From a virus: a stretch of 27,323 nucleotides of DNA. The DNA lies in the IMG/VR virus record IMGVR_UViG_3300017613_001216, positions 1 to 27,323 of that record; one strand, given 5' to 3'. Below the pieces are notes generated by a model. The model worked only from the letters and a program-made list of their open reading frames with translations. It made no database searches and was not told the DNA's origin. A program made the translations under genes and the position numbers. This document shows, in pieces, positions 1 through 5,605 of this stretch. Position 1 is the stretch's first letter. The number at the start of each line of letters is the position of its first letter.

Positions 1-144
1 AACGCCCGCCTTGCCTTTAGCCGTCTTGGCAGAATAACCAGCTCTAATAGCCGCTTCTTTGCCATTGCAGTCAACGACAAATTCTTCGCAAAACCGTCTC
101 ATTTTGTCTCTTATGTGCTTGCTTTTCAATACTGGTTCACTCAT
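1..144 (-). CDS. Terminase small subunit (partial, N-terminus only)
   Basis: Only the first 48 codons lie in the window; the gene continues past the left edge. The residues FCEEFVVDCNGKEAAIRAGY followed by SAKTAKGKAGV match the N-terminal HTH region of the Terminase_2 family of small terminase subunits, which bind phage DNA at the packaging site and load the large subunit. The start ATG is 144-142. It is downstream of a 52-aa gene on the same strand and probably uses the promoter at 346-374. The family call is firm for such a short piece because this motif is very typical. Confidence 0.88.
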   Translation of the reverse strand, partial: MSEPVLKSKHIRDKMRRFCEEFVVDCNGKEAAIRAGYSAKTAKGKAGV

Positions 145-156
145 ATTTCCTCTACC

Positions 157-315
157 TTAGTTATCTTCAAATAGTTCGTGTTTGAGCACGTCAAGCGCTT
201 CTAAGCTTAACCCTTTTATCTCTTCCACTATTTTCAGTAAATGTTTCTGCTGACCTTTATGAGTCGCTTCGTTCGCCTCTTTTGTTATTTTTGCAATCAA
301 TTCATCAATGCCCAT
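157..315 (-). CDS. Small hypothetical protein before terminase
   Basis: A 52-aa protein, mainly helical and charged, starting MGIDELIAKITKEANEATH. I chose the ATG at 315 because GAGGG stands six bases ahead of it; an upstream in-frame ATG at 354 has no ribosome site and would lie over the transcription start. It is first in the leftward operon, 12 bases before the terminase small subunit gene. No family recognised. Confidence 0.6.
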   Translation of the reverse strand: MGIDELIAKITKEANEATHKGQQKHLLKIVEEIKGLSLEALDVLKHELFEDN

Positions 316-345
316 CTTGCCCTCAAATGTTATGATTCTATATAT

Positions 346-374
346 ATTATACACAAAAAAGACATAAATTGCAA
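346..374 (-). promoter_or_regulatory. Sigma70-type promoter for the terminase operon
   Basis: On the minus strand TTGCAA (374-369) is followed after 17 bases by a perfect TATAAT (351-346). It points at the 52-aa gene and the terminase small subunit. It is back to back with the plus promoter at 392-420, with 17 bp between the two -35 boxes. Confidence 0.7.
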
Positions 375-386
375 ATATCTGTCTTT

Positions 387-403
387 TTGACTTGACAAGT
401 CAA
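387..403. promoter_or_regulatory. Candidate operator: 17-bp perfect palindrome
   Basis: TTGACTTGACAAGTCAA is an exact inverted repeat, 8 bases either side of a central A. Its right half contains the -35 box of the plus promoter at 392-420. The last 12 bases, TTGACAAGTCAA, recur at the -35 box of the promoter at 15770. A repressor or activator binding here could control both divergent promoters. Binding is an inference; the symmetry is seen. Confidence 0.45.
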
Positions 404-420
404 TTTAGATAGTGTAGAGT
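392..420 (+). promoter_or_regulatory. Sigma70-type promoter for the left plus-strand cluster
   Basis: TTGACA (392-397), 17-bp spacer, TAGAGT (415-420). It is the only promoter seen ahead of the nine-gene cluster at 480-2228. The -35 box lies inside a perfect 17-bp palindrome. Confidence 0.7.
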
Positions 421-430
421 ATTAATGGAG

Positions 431-454
431 GGTGTGGAAAACACCACGTTGTTT
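431..454 (+). promoter_or_regulatory. Leader hairpin with T-rich tail
   Basis: GGTGT (431-435) and ACACC (441-445) form a 5-bp stem with a GGAAA loop, followed by a run of five T at 451-455 and then AAAC. It sits in the untranslated leader of the first gene, like the hairpin at 13132-13149, which is also followed by GTTTTTAA. It could be an attenuator or an RNA stabiliser. The stem is short, so the function is uncertain. Confidence 0.35.
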
Positions 455-479
455 TTAAACTTTGACGAGAGGTGATATC

Positions 480-671
480 ATGAGAGAGCAATTTAAAAAA
501 GAATGCAAAGAGACAATAGAGTACTTAAAGAGTCAGACTCGCACAGAAGAAATTTCAACGTTGATTTTTGATATAGAGAACGCACAAAGAAGCGTGAGCA
601 GCAATTTAAATTATACAGAGTTCGACCTCAGCTCCATGATCAAAGAATTAAAATCAGTTAGAGGAGTTTAA
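480..671 (+). CDS. Hypothetical protein, first gene of left plus cluster
   Basis: A 63-aa protein, MREQFKKECKETIEYLK at the N-terminus, charged and predicted helical. Start chosen at ATG 480 because GAGAGGTGATATC precedes it; the upstream in-frame TTG at 462 has no ribosome site. No family recognised. It is the first gene after the promoter at 392. Confidence 0.6.
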   Translation: MREQFKKECKETIEYLKSQTRTEEISTLIFDIENAQRSVSSNLNYTEFDLSSMIKELKSVRGV

Positions 672-673
672 CC

Positions 674-844
674 ATGAGAGATTTCGATACAATCATGAAA
701 GAGAGCGACAAAGAGCTAGATAGATACTTAAACAAGAAAGCAGCGAAGAAAGAAGCTGCGAAGGATGCAATAGCAATCGTTGCTTGCACCGCTTGTTTTT
801 CTGGTGCCGTTTATTATATGATTCTTTTAATAAGGAGTATATGA
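674..844 (+). CDS. Small single-pass membrane protein
   Basis: A 56-aa protein with a highly charged Lys/Glu-rich N-terminal half (MRDFDTIMKESDKELDRYLN, then a KKAAKKEAAKD stretch) and one hydrophobic segment at about residues 32-54. GGAG lies eight bases before the start. The stop overlaps the next small membrane gene (ATGATG around 841-846). Unknown function; the topology suggests a cytoplasmic N-terminus. Confidence 0.6.
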   Translation: MRDFDTIMKESDKELDRYLNKKAAKKEAAKDAIAIVACTACFSGAVYYMILLIRSI

Positions 845-927
845 TGATAAGCACTAACCGTATCGCAATGGGCGTTCTCCTTGGCTCTTGGGCTTTGATA
901 ATGTTAATAGTAATTTTGGGAGGATGA
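844..927 (+). CDS. 27-aa membrane peptide
   Basis: MISTNRIAMGVLLGSWALIM followed by LIVILGG, almost entirely one membrane segment. AAGGAG lies six bases before ATG 844; ATG 841 is an alternative start that adds one Met. The stop region carries the GGGAGGATGAT ribosome site of the next gene. No family recognised; it could modulate a host membrane function or just be a spacer gene. Confidence 0.5.
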   Translation: MISTNRIAMGVLLGSWALIMLIVILGG

Positions 928-928
928 T

Positions 929-1240
929 ATGAGACGTAACATTAAGAGATTTACACCGGCAGAAAAGGTTGAACTTAAAGAATTCTTGGAACATTGGGAA
1001 GCGTTTTCAGGCTCCTTCTTCTGGACACCGCCGAGCAATGCAGGTTGTCGCAGGAGCTACGAGGCCAGGAACAGTAGAGAGCTCGAGTTTAATTTCCGCG
1101 GCACTGAGTATAAAATGTTTCTCGATGTAGAGTGCAGCTGTAAAAATGTCTACACTACAAAAGGCGTGCTAGTAGACGGAAAAAAAAGGACAATCAAGGC
1201 AATCAAAAAGTTAATGATAGAAAATAAAATGGAGGTGTGA
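929..1240 (+). CDS. Hypothetical protein
   Basis: A 103-aa protein with a basic N-terminus (MRRNIKRFTPAEKVELKEF) and two Cys-containing patches (NAGCRRS, VECSCKN). GGGAGG lies six bases before the ATG. It ends KMEV, where the codons for EV and the stop form the GGAGGTGTGA ribosome site of the next gene. Not recognised. Confidence 0.62.
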   Translation: MRRNIKRFTPAEKVELKEFLEHWEAFSGSFFWTPPSNAGCRRSYEARNSRELEFNFRGTEYKMFLDVECSCKNVYTTKGVLVDGKKRTIKAIKKLMIENKMEV

Positions 1241-1244
1241 CATC

Positions 1245-1421
1245 ATGTTAAAGCCGGTATCAATTAAGAAGCTCAAAAAGGCTATTTGCATTATTAAGGT
1301 GCAGGAAAATCTTTTCAAAGACTTAGCAAAGACTAGGCTTGAGATTGACAGGGTGTTGATAGACATCAGCAACCTCGAGTATGACATTAATAGACTACTT
1401 AAGGAGAATAGCCATGTATGA
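1245..1421 (+). CDS. 58-aa coiled-coil protein
   Basis: Starts MLKPVSIKKLKKAICIIKVQ and continues with heptad-like leucines (FKDLAKTRLEIDRVLIDISN), predicting an alpha-helical coiled coil over most of its length. GGAGGTG precedes ATG 1245. Its last codons overlap the next gene by eight bases. Unknown function. Confidence 0.58.
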   Translation: MLKPVSIKKLKKAICIIKVQENLFKDLAKTRLEIDRVLIDISNLEYDINRLLKENSHV

Positions 1422-1722
1422 CGAAAGAAAGAATTGGTGGACAAGAGAGTACAGTTACCTTGTCGGCGAACACTTTGTTGATGCCGTAATGAAGGATGAT
1501 CTCAGCAAACTGACCGATGAAGACAAGGAAGAGCTTGCAGAGTGGAAAGACCAGCTTGAGGCAGACCACACCAATTTAAGTCCAGATCAGCACTATGGAG
1601 TTGCTGAGAAAAAAATAGAGTGCTATGGCCCTTATGACTGGGGATATTGCTGTATAACGGCTCAATGGGCATTGGTTAAGGAGATTCGGTTTACTGTCAG
1701 CTATGAGAGGTCGGAGGTCTGA
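1414..1722 (+). CDS. Hypothetical acidic protein
   Basis: A 102-aa acidic protein (MYDERKNWWTREYSYLVGEH at the N-terminus) with a Trp/Tyr/Cys-rich C-terminal part (CYGPYDWGYCC). AAGGAG lies eight bases before ATG 1414; a longer in-frame start at 1381 lies inside the upstream gene and lacks a ribosome site. It ends SEV, again with GGAGGTCTGA as the ribosome site of the next gene. Not recognised. Confidence 0.6.
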   Translation: MYDERKNWWTREYSYLVGEHFVDAVMKDDLSKLTDEDKEELAEWKDQLEADHTNLSPDQHYGVAEKKIECYGPYDWGYCCITAQWALVKEIRFTVSYERSEV

Positions 1723-1907
1723 TGAAATATTCCTACAAAATAACAAGCCTGCGAGCGCTTAACCGCTTCAACAGGTCGTGCCAAAACAATCGTGTCAAGT
1801 ACTTTACAATCAAGCTTGGCGGGGATACGTGGCGTGCTGAGAGTGATATACTGCCGCCGCTTAGGAATTGGGATGATATAGAAGTTTTTACTATTAAGGA
1901 GGTGTAG
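1722..1907 (+). CDS. 61-aa hypothetical basic protein
   Basis: MKYSYKITSLRALNRFNRSC at the start, basic, with a mixed alpha/beta pattern; it ends TIKEV where GGAGGTGTAG encodes EV-stop and serves the next gene. Start and previous stop overlap as ATGA. No family recognised. Confidence 0.6.
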   Translation: MKYSYKITSLRALNRFNRSCQNNRVKYFTIKLGGDTWRAESDILPPLRNWDDIEVFTIKEV

Positions 1908-1908
1908 C

Positions 1909-2097
1909 ATGAAGATAATTTTTGAAATCATAGAGCGAAACATAATTAGATCGATGAGAACGGACCATTTTACTAAAGTGAGGGTTTTAGAAGAGGGGGA
2001 GACAATAGATGTTCTTTGGATGTCTGAAACAGATATACAGGAAAACAAGAAGGCTTTTGGAAAGGATAGTTTTATTGAAAAAACCAAGGAGGTGTAG
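1909..2097 (+). CDS. 62-aa hypothetical protein
   Basis: MKIIFEIIERNIIRSMRTDH at the start; likely a small beta-rich domain (KVRVLEEGETIDVLWM). AAGGAGGTGTAGC immediately precedes the ATG. Ends KTKEV with the same GGAGGTGTAG stop/ribosome-site fusion as the gene before. No family recognised. Confidence 0.6.
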   Translation: MKIIFEIIERNIIRSMRTDHFTKVRVLEEGETIDVLWMSETDIQENKKAFGKDSFIEKTKEV

Positions 2098-2099
2098 CA

Positions 2100-2228
2100 A
2101 TGAGCAAGAAGCAACGTCGCAAACGTTACAGCAAAGAGGGGTTGTTTAGGAATTCAAAAAGCGCCGATAGAAAGTATAATGAAATGATTAGCAAAGCGAA
2201 AATTAACCTAAGAAACATTCATCCCTGA
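2100..2228 (+). CDS. 42-aa basic protein, end of the plus cluster
   Basis: MSKKQRRKRYSKEGLFRNSK at the start, very rich in Lys and Arg, so it may bind nucleic acid. GGAGGTGTAGCA precedes the start. It is the last gene of the cluster and its 3' end overlaps the convergent DUF5675 gene by 26 bases; no terminator hairpin is visible between them. Confidence 0.55.
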   Translation: MSKKQRRKRYSKEGLFRNSKSADRKYNEMISKAKINLRNIHP

Positions 2229-2649
2229 CATCAATACTTACATTCTCACCTCTCAATAAAGCATCTCTAATAATCGGATACACAGCCTTGTATGCCCCTG
2301 TGGAGTCTGTTATCTTGTCACGCCCGAATACATTATTTCCCAGGAGTAAACAGCCGGCAGTATCAGCCGCAGTATTGCCGCAGTGAATAAGGATATACTG
2401 AAAATCTGGAACATCTTTTAATTGTAGCATACCGCTGTGATCTGTAAACCTTTTGGAATATCTTTCGTGGAACCCGCCCTCAGTCCTCAGCTCAATGTCG
2501 TAATGCCCCGCCGGAATTCGGGTCACGCCTTTAATCTTGTCGGCTCTGTACGTATCCTCAAGGGTGTAGCACAGGAATTCATTGTTAATAGTTAGTAGCC
2601 CTAGTGTTGACGTGCCGCTGTCACTGTATCGTTGTAGTTTAAGTATCAT
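2203..2649 (-). CDS. DUF5675 family protein
   Basis: A 148-aa protein. The signature RIPAGHYDIELR, then FQYILIHCGNTAADTAGCLL, then a C-terminal V..I.V segment matches DUF5675 phage proteins. The HCGN...TAGC pair resembles the His and Cys of L,D-transpeptidase-like folds, so a role at peptidoglycan is possible, but the family has no proven function that I can state. The ATG overlaps the end of the upstream 58-aa membrane gene (ATGATACTTAA). It is the last gene of the long leftward block, far from the spanin cassette at 19.1-20.9 kb. Confidence 0.72.
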   Translation of the reverse strand: MILKLQRYSDSGTSTLGLLTINNEFLCYTLEDTYRADKIKGVTRIPAGHYDIELRTEGGFHERYSKRFTDHSGMLQLKDVPDFQYILIHCGNTAADTAGCLLLGNNVFGRDKITDSTGAYKAVYPIIRDALLRGENVSIDVRDECFLG

Positions 2650-2815
2650 TGATTGCCCCTATTTTCTTTAAAAATAAATCTGCGAAATCTTTCCCACCTT
2701 GCAAGTTGCCCTCTCTGTAGCCGTCCAGGAATCCTTTTCTATGCCCTATCTTGTAAGCAAAGTAAACGCCTAAGTAATACCCGGCTAATACTGATAAAAT
2801 TATTATTACTGTCAT
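2639..2815 (-). CDS. 58-aa single-pass membrane protein
   Basis: MTVIIILSVLAGYYLGVYFA forms an N-terminal membrane anchor, followed by a basic, glycine-spaced tail (GHRKGFLDGYREGNLQGGKD). AAGGAGGAGACA precedes the ATG. It overlaps the DUF5675 gene by 11 bases, so the two may be translated together and work together at the envelope, for example as anchor and partner; that is inference only. Confidence 0.6.
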   Translation of the reverse strand: MTVIIILSVLAGYYLGVYFAYKIGHRKGFLDGYREGNLQGGKDFADLFLKKIGAINDT

Positions 2816-2825
2816 TGTCTCCTCC

Positions 2826-3824
2826 TTAAAATAATGTCAATTGCTTTGTGTGCTCTTCAATCCTCTTCACGATTATATCACAGTACTTTTCCTCTATCTC
2901 AAACCCTGTGAATTTTGTCCCTGCATTCACGCTCATGCAAACTTCAGTTCCAGAACCAGCAAAAGGAATAAGAACATTGGCACCCTTTCTACTACATGTT
3001 TTTATAAGCATTTCAGTTAATTTTTCAGGTTTAACGGTAGGATGATTGTATTTTGATCCTGTTGTATTTTGTTCATTACTGAATTTAAACACTTCTTGAA
3101 GCTCTAAAAAATTATCAAATGGTCTTCTAAGCTCTTCATATTCCTTTCTAAGCTCTTCATATTCCTTTCTAAGCTCTTCATATTCCTTTCGTTTTATTGG
3201 TAAATTACGACAAAGTATCTCCCATTGTTCTTTAGACGGTATATTATAACCACGTTCCCAATTTGTCACAGATCCACCATGATTTACATTACCATAAAAA
3301 TGTCCGTATTCCGCAACTTGGTTTATGCTCACATTTTTTTCAAATCTCGCTTTTCTTAATTCTAGAGCAAAAGGGTTTTTAGGTGCTATGTATTCTTTTT
3401 CAATATACTGCAATCCTGTCATATCTGAATTTTCATACATTAAAATTCTCTCTGTACATGGAGCAAAACTCCTCAATTCTTTACTTTTTTCGAGTCCCAT
3501 AAAAGAGCCCTTATTCCAAACAAGATTATTGACAAGATTAAAATATTTATCAAAAATAACTTGTGAATATGCAATTTTTCCAGATGGACCATACCAAAAC
3601 AAAGTACCATTATCAGCTAATAATCTTTTGCATTCTTTAGCCCACTTTTCAACATCTTTTAGGTAGTCTTCAAAACTACCCCATATAAAATCAAAATCCC
3701 CTTTAACTTGAAAATAAGGCGGATCAGCAATGATCAATTGCTGTGATTTATCGGGTAGTGTGTTGTTTAAAAAGTCGCCTTTATACAATACCCCGTGTTC
3801 GCATTCAAAATATGGTTTAATCAT
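2826..3824 (-). CDS. DNA methyltransferase with HTH-like insert
   Basis: A 332-aa SAM-dependent DNA methyltransferase. DPPY (about residue 34) is the catalytic motif IV, and FAGSGT near residue 285 binds SAM; this order is that of beta-class N6-adenine/N4-cytosine enzymes. Between them lies a segment like an XRE helix-turn-helix domain (FALELRKARFEKNVSINQVA, then VTNWERGYNIPS), followed by three exact KEYEELR repeats. The last residues KQLTLF resemble a beta-clamp binding motif. I chose ATG 3824 because GGAGGG lies six bases ahead; ATG 3836 overlaps that ribosome site. Its start overlaps the previous stop (TAATG). Probably protects phage DNA from restriction or has a regulatory role. Confidence 0.85.
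   Translation of the reverse strand: MIKPYFECEHGVLYKGDFLNNTLPDKSQQLIIADPPYFQVKGDFDFIWGSFEDYLKDVEKWAKECKRLLADNGTLFWYGPSGKIAYSQVIFDKYFNLVNNLVWNKGSFMGLEKSKELRSFAPCTERILMYENSDMTGLQYIEKEYIAPKNPFALELRKARFEKNVSINQVAEYGHFYGNVNHGGSVTNWERGYNIPSKEQWEILCRNLPIKRKEYEELRKEYEELRKEYEELRRPFDNFLELQEVFKFSNEQNTTGSKYNHPTVKPEKLTEMLIKTCSRKGANVLIPFAGSGTEVCMSVNAGTKFTGFEIEEKYCDIIVKRIEEHTKQLTLF
3125..3187. repeat. Three exact 21-bp tandem repeats inside a methyltransferase gene
   Basis: TTCTAAGCTCTTCATATTCC plus T occurs three times head to tail. In the minus-strand gene it encodes KEYEELR three times, one heptad each, so copy number can change without a frameshift and would alter a coiled-coil spacer between the HTH-like insert and the C-terminal SAM-binding part. 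Confidence 0.9.
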
Positions 3825-3931
3825 TATTCCCTCCATCTAAAAATTAATACTGCTTCGCCTTCGTTATCACCCCTGAGCAGTGCAGGAATTTGGAGGTGGC
3901 TGCATGAAAAACAGCTCACTTGTGGCAGCAC
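3824..3931 (-). CDS. Possible 35-aa CxxC protein with GTG start
   Basis: The 150-base gap between the resolvase and methyltransferase genes is open in one minus frame from 3973 down to the TAA at 3826-3824, which overlaps the methyltransferase ATG. The only good start is GTG 3931, six bases after AAGGTGAA. The peptide contains VSCFSCSH, a CxxC pair, and ends VLIFRWRE. The ribosome site, frame length and coupled stop favour a real gene; the short length and GTG start leave doubt. Confidence 0.4.
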   Translation of the reverse strand: MLPQVSCFSCSHLQIPALLRGDNEGEAVLIFRWRE

Positions 3932-3988
3932 GAAGACTTCACCTTGCGACTCTGGGCCGCTTGCCTATGATTTAAAACTATTTATCTC

Positions 3989-4528
3989 TTAAAAAAATCC
4001 GCCGATCTTCTTTACAAAATCGCCTTCATTCTTCATCATCCATATCTTGTACCCATAATAAGCCAACAGCGCCGCCTCTGCTCTACCATCCTTCGGCCCA
4101 CCTTTAGGCCCGTAAAAGACTTCGGGATTAGAGAAAAGGCGCTCCGCCGCTGCCATGCTGGTTTTCTTATCCGCAGTAACACCGAGGGCTTTTTTCCAGG
4201 TGCAGGGGTTGACTTCAAGATATTCCACAGGCAATGTCTCAAGTCCATACAGAAGCTTCCCATAGCCTATACCCTGAGCTTCTACGTTTTTCACACCGTT
4301 GCTCTTTCGTGGTGCTAACTTTTCTATACAGCTGATGCCTATACTGTTGAAATTGTACGTTCTTTGCATCTTAATCGTCTCAAAAATAGAGATAAGTATC
4401 TTTGTAGACGGCGGGTAATCCCACACCTCTATTCCGTTGCTATCCGGCGAATACACTGCAATAGCTCCCGACTTCCCAGGATCAACGCCAATAAAACTAT
4501 AGTATCGAGGGAGATCAACCTTCTTCAA
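3989..4528 (-). CDS. RuvC-like Holliday junction resolvase
   Basis: A protein of about 179 aa of the RNase H-fold RuvC-like group found in phages. FIGVDPGKSGAIAVY carries the first catalytic Asp and the glycine loop, SCIEKL supplies a Glu after the second strand, and KDGRAEAALLAYYG near the C-terminus supplies the last acidic residue. It would cut branched DNA made by recombination and replication before packaging. The TTG at 4528 follows GGAGG by five bases; ATGs at 4543 and 4540 are possible but have no ribosome site. The 5' end overlaps the zinc-ribbon gene before it. It works logically with RecT and the exonuclease encoded elsewhere in the window. Confidence 0.82.
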   Translation of the reverse strand: MKKVDLPRYYSFIGVDPGKSGAIAVYSPDSNGIEVWDYPPSTKILISIFETIKMQRTYNFNSIGISCIEKLAPRKSNGVKNVEAQGIGYGKLLYGLETLPVEYLEVNPCTWKKALGVTADKKTSMAAAERLFSNPEVFYGPKGGPKDGRAEAALLAYYGYKIWMMKNEGDFVKKIGGFF

Positions 4529-4691
4529 ACTCGCCTCCATCATTAAAGAATGTTATCAACCTGGCCGGTACCCCTTTGCTCTTGTCGTACTGCTTCATTC
4601 TACGTCCACACGTGGGACACTTACTTGTTTTGGTTCTTTTCAGGATCTTGATTGTTCTTTCTCCACATTTGCATATATATTGATTACTCAT
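4515..4691 (-). CDS. 58-aa zinc-ribbon protein
   Basis: MSNQYICKCGERTIKILKRT then KTSKCPTCGRRMKQ: a CxC/CxxC pair typical of a single zinc ribbon. Its 3' end overlaps the resolvase start. Such small ribbons often act as nucleic-acid binding or protein-contact modules; the specific role is unknown. Confidence 0.68.
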   Translation of the reverse strand: MSNQYICKCGERTIKILKRTKTSKCPTCGRRMKQYDKSKGVPARLITFFNDGGEFEEG

Positions 4692-4842
4692 TAATCACCC
4701 CCGTCAGTGTGAATTCTTTAGTACCACCTCCATAAAGGCAGCTTATAGGCGCCCCTGAATCTTCTTGAAGGCTGGTGCTGATTATTATGACACAAGGCTC
4801 AAAGCCGCAATCGCAGCCCTCACATTGGTATTTTATTTTCAT
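4684..4842 (-). CDS. 52-aa cysteine-rich protein
   Basis: MKIKYQCEGCDCGFEPCVII has four cysteines in a row of twelve residues and one more near residue 35, so it probably binds metal. It overlaps the genes on both sides by a few bases (eight with the zinc ribbon after it). Unknown function. Confidence 0.6.
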   Translation of the reverse strand: MKIKYQCEGCDCGFEPCVIIISTSLQEDSGAPISCLYGGGTKEFTLTGVINE

Positions 4843-4985
4843 GCTTCCACCTTCTTCAAATTATCCTCATTAAATTCGCCGTCGCACTTTTCACCGCGGC
4901 ATACGTAAACTCCGTTTTCTCTGTACGCGTGTATCCAATCTAACTTGCATCCGCACAATGGGCAGATCTCAATAACTTTCTTCAT
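4839..4985 (-). CDS. 48-aa zinc-finger protein
   Basis: Two Cys pairs, ICPLCGCKL and VCRGEKCDGEF, give a treble-clef or ribbon-like metal site. GGAGGATATT precedes the ATG at 4985. The stop overlaps the next start (GCATGA). Specific function not recognised. Confidence 0.65.
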   Translation of the reverse strand: MKKVIEICPLCGCKLDWIHAYRENGVYVCRGEKCDGEFNEDNLKKVEA

Positions 4986-4996
4986 AATATCCTCCA

Positions 4997-5077
4997 TTAA
5001 AGTAAACTACGAATAACCCCACCGACAATAGCGCCGATGATAAAAACTAATACTGTGAATTCCATCATGTCATACAT
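4997..5077 (-). CDS. 26-aa membrane peptide
   Basis: MYDMMEFTVLVFIIGAIVGG then VIRSLL: a single hydrophobic helix with small residues that could pack against another helix. AGGAG lies seven bases before the ATG, and that ribosome site lies at the edge of the strong hairpin at 5081-5122, which suggests translational control. Unknown function. Confidence 0.5.
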   Translation of the reverse strand: MYDMMEFTVLVFIIGAIVGGVIRSLL

Positions 5078-5080
5078 ATT

Positions 5081-5122
5081 GTAGCTCCTGAAAATAGTTG
5101 ATCGTTGCCCCAACTAAGCTAC
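5081..5122 (-). promoter_or_regulatory. Bulged 12-bp hairpin over a ribosome binding site
   Basis: In the minus-strand RNA, GUAGCU (5122-5117) and UAGUUG (5116-5111) are directly adjacent and pair perfectly with CAACUA (5100-5095) and AGCUAC (5086-5081). A one-sided 8-base bulge, UUUUCAGG, separates the two 3' arms. The AGGAG ribosome site of the 26-aa gene runs from this bulge into the outer stem, so folding would hide part of it. No T-run follows, so it is not a normal terminator. Translational regulation is an inference from position. Confidence 0.55.
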
Positions 5123-5124
5123 AC

Positions 5125-5388
5125 CTAACCTTCTAAAACAATATCAATATTGCCTTTTTGCTCTGAATAATCCAAGGCGGAAACCAGTGAGATAGAATTA
5201 GATTTTTGGCAAACTCTCACAATATTAAAAACAGATCCCAGATTGTCAAACTTCATGAACCTTCTTCCTCTATTTATCCACTTATAACCCCGATTAAATA
5301 AACAGCGCTGAAAATCTGTGAATTCTCTACTATTTTTTATTAATGCATGAATTTCTTCATTTTCCAATAGGGGCTTTAATATGTTCAT
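5125..5388 (-). CDS. 87-aa hypothetical protein
   Basis: MNILKPLLENEEIHALIKNS at the start, mixed alpha/beta, with a basic centre (CLFNRGYKWINRGRRFMKF) that could bind nucleic acid. GGAGGTGTAG lies before the ATG and encodes the EV-stop of the gene upstream. No family recognised. Confidence 0.62.
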   Translation of the reverse strand: MNILKPLLENEEIHALIKNSREFTDFQRCLFNRGYKWINRGRRFMKFDNLGSVFNIVRVCQKSNSISLVSALDYSEQKGNIDIVLEG

Positions 5389-5392
5389 ATTT

Positions 5393-5593
5393 CTACACCT
5401 CCTCGAAATGAACTTCTAGCCCGTCAGCCCTGCTGTCCTGAGCGCATTGGAAGATGTTAATACTATCCTTGGAATAGGGGCATTCTTTTTTATCCTCAAA
5501 AGCACAATCAGGACAGTTGCTTTTTTGTGTTGATTTTACCACTTGAAAAACCTTGCCATTGTGTATAAATGTCTTACCTATCTTTACATCCAT
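5393..5593 (-). CDS. 66-aa putative zinc protein
   Basis: MDVKIGKTFIHNGKVFQVVK is a beta-rich start; then CPDCAFEDKKECPY and later FQCAQ give four cysteines for one metal site. ATG 5593 follows GGAGG by six bases, better than the GTG at 5599. Similar small phage proteins with a beta N-terminus and Cys-rich tail exist, but none with a named role that I can state. Confidence 0.6.
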   Translation of the reverse strand: MDVKIGKTFIHNGKVFQVVKSTQKSNCPDCAFEDKKECPYSKDSINIFQCAQDSRADGLEVHFEEV

Positions 5594-5605
5594 AATCACC
5601 CTCCT

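Noticed and set aside
1701-2114. Long minus frame of 137 aa opposite the plus cluster
   Set aside because: It lies opposite three well-spaced plus genes with perfect ribosome sites; it has no ribosome site and looks like a shadow frame.
3125-3187. Three 21-bp direct repeats considered as a CRISPR array
   Set aside because: Repeats are contiguous with no spacers and stay in frame inside a methyltransferase gene.
3904-3975. Plus-strand 23-aa frame with GGAGGTGG before an ATG
   Set aside because: It opposes the direction of both neighbours, is very short, and a better coupled minus-strand frame covers the same bases.
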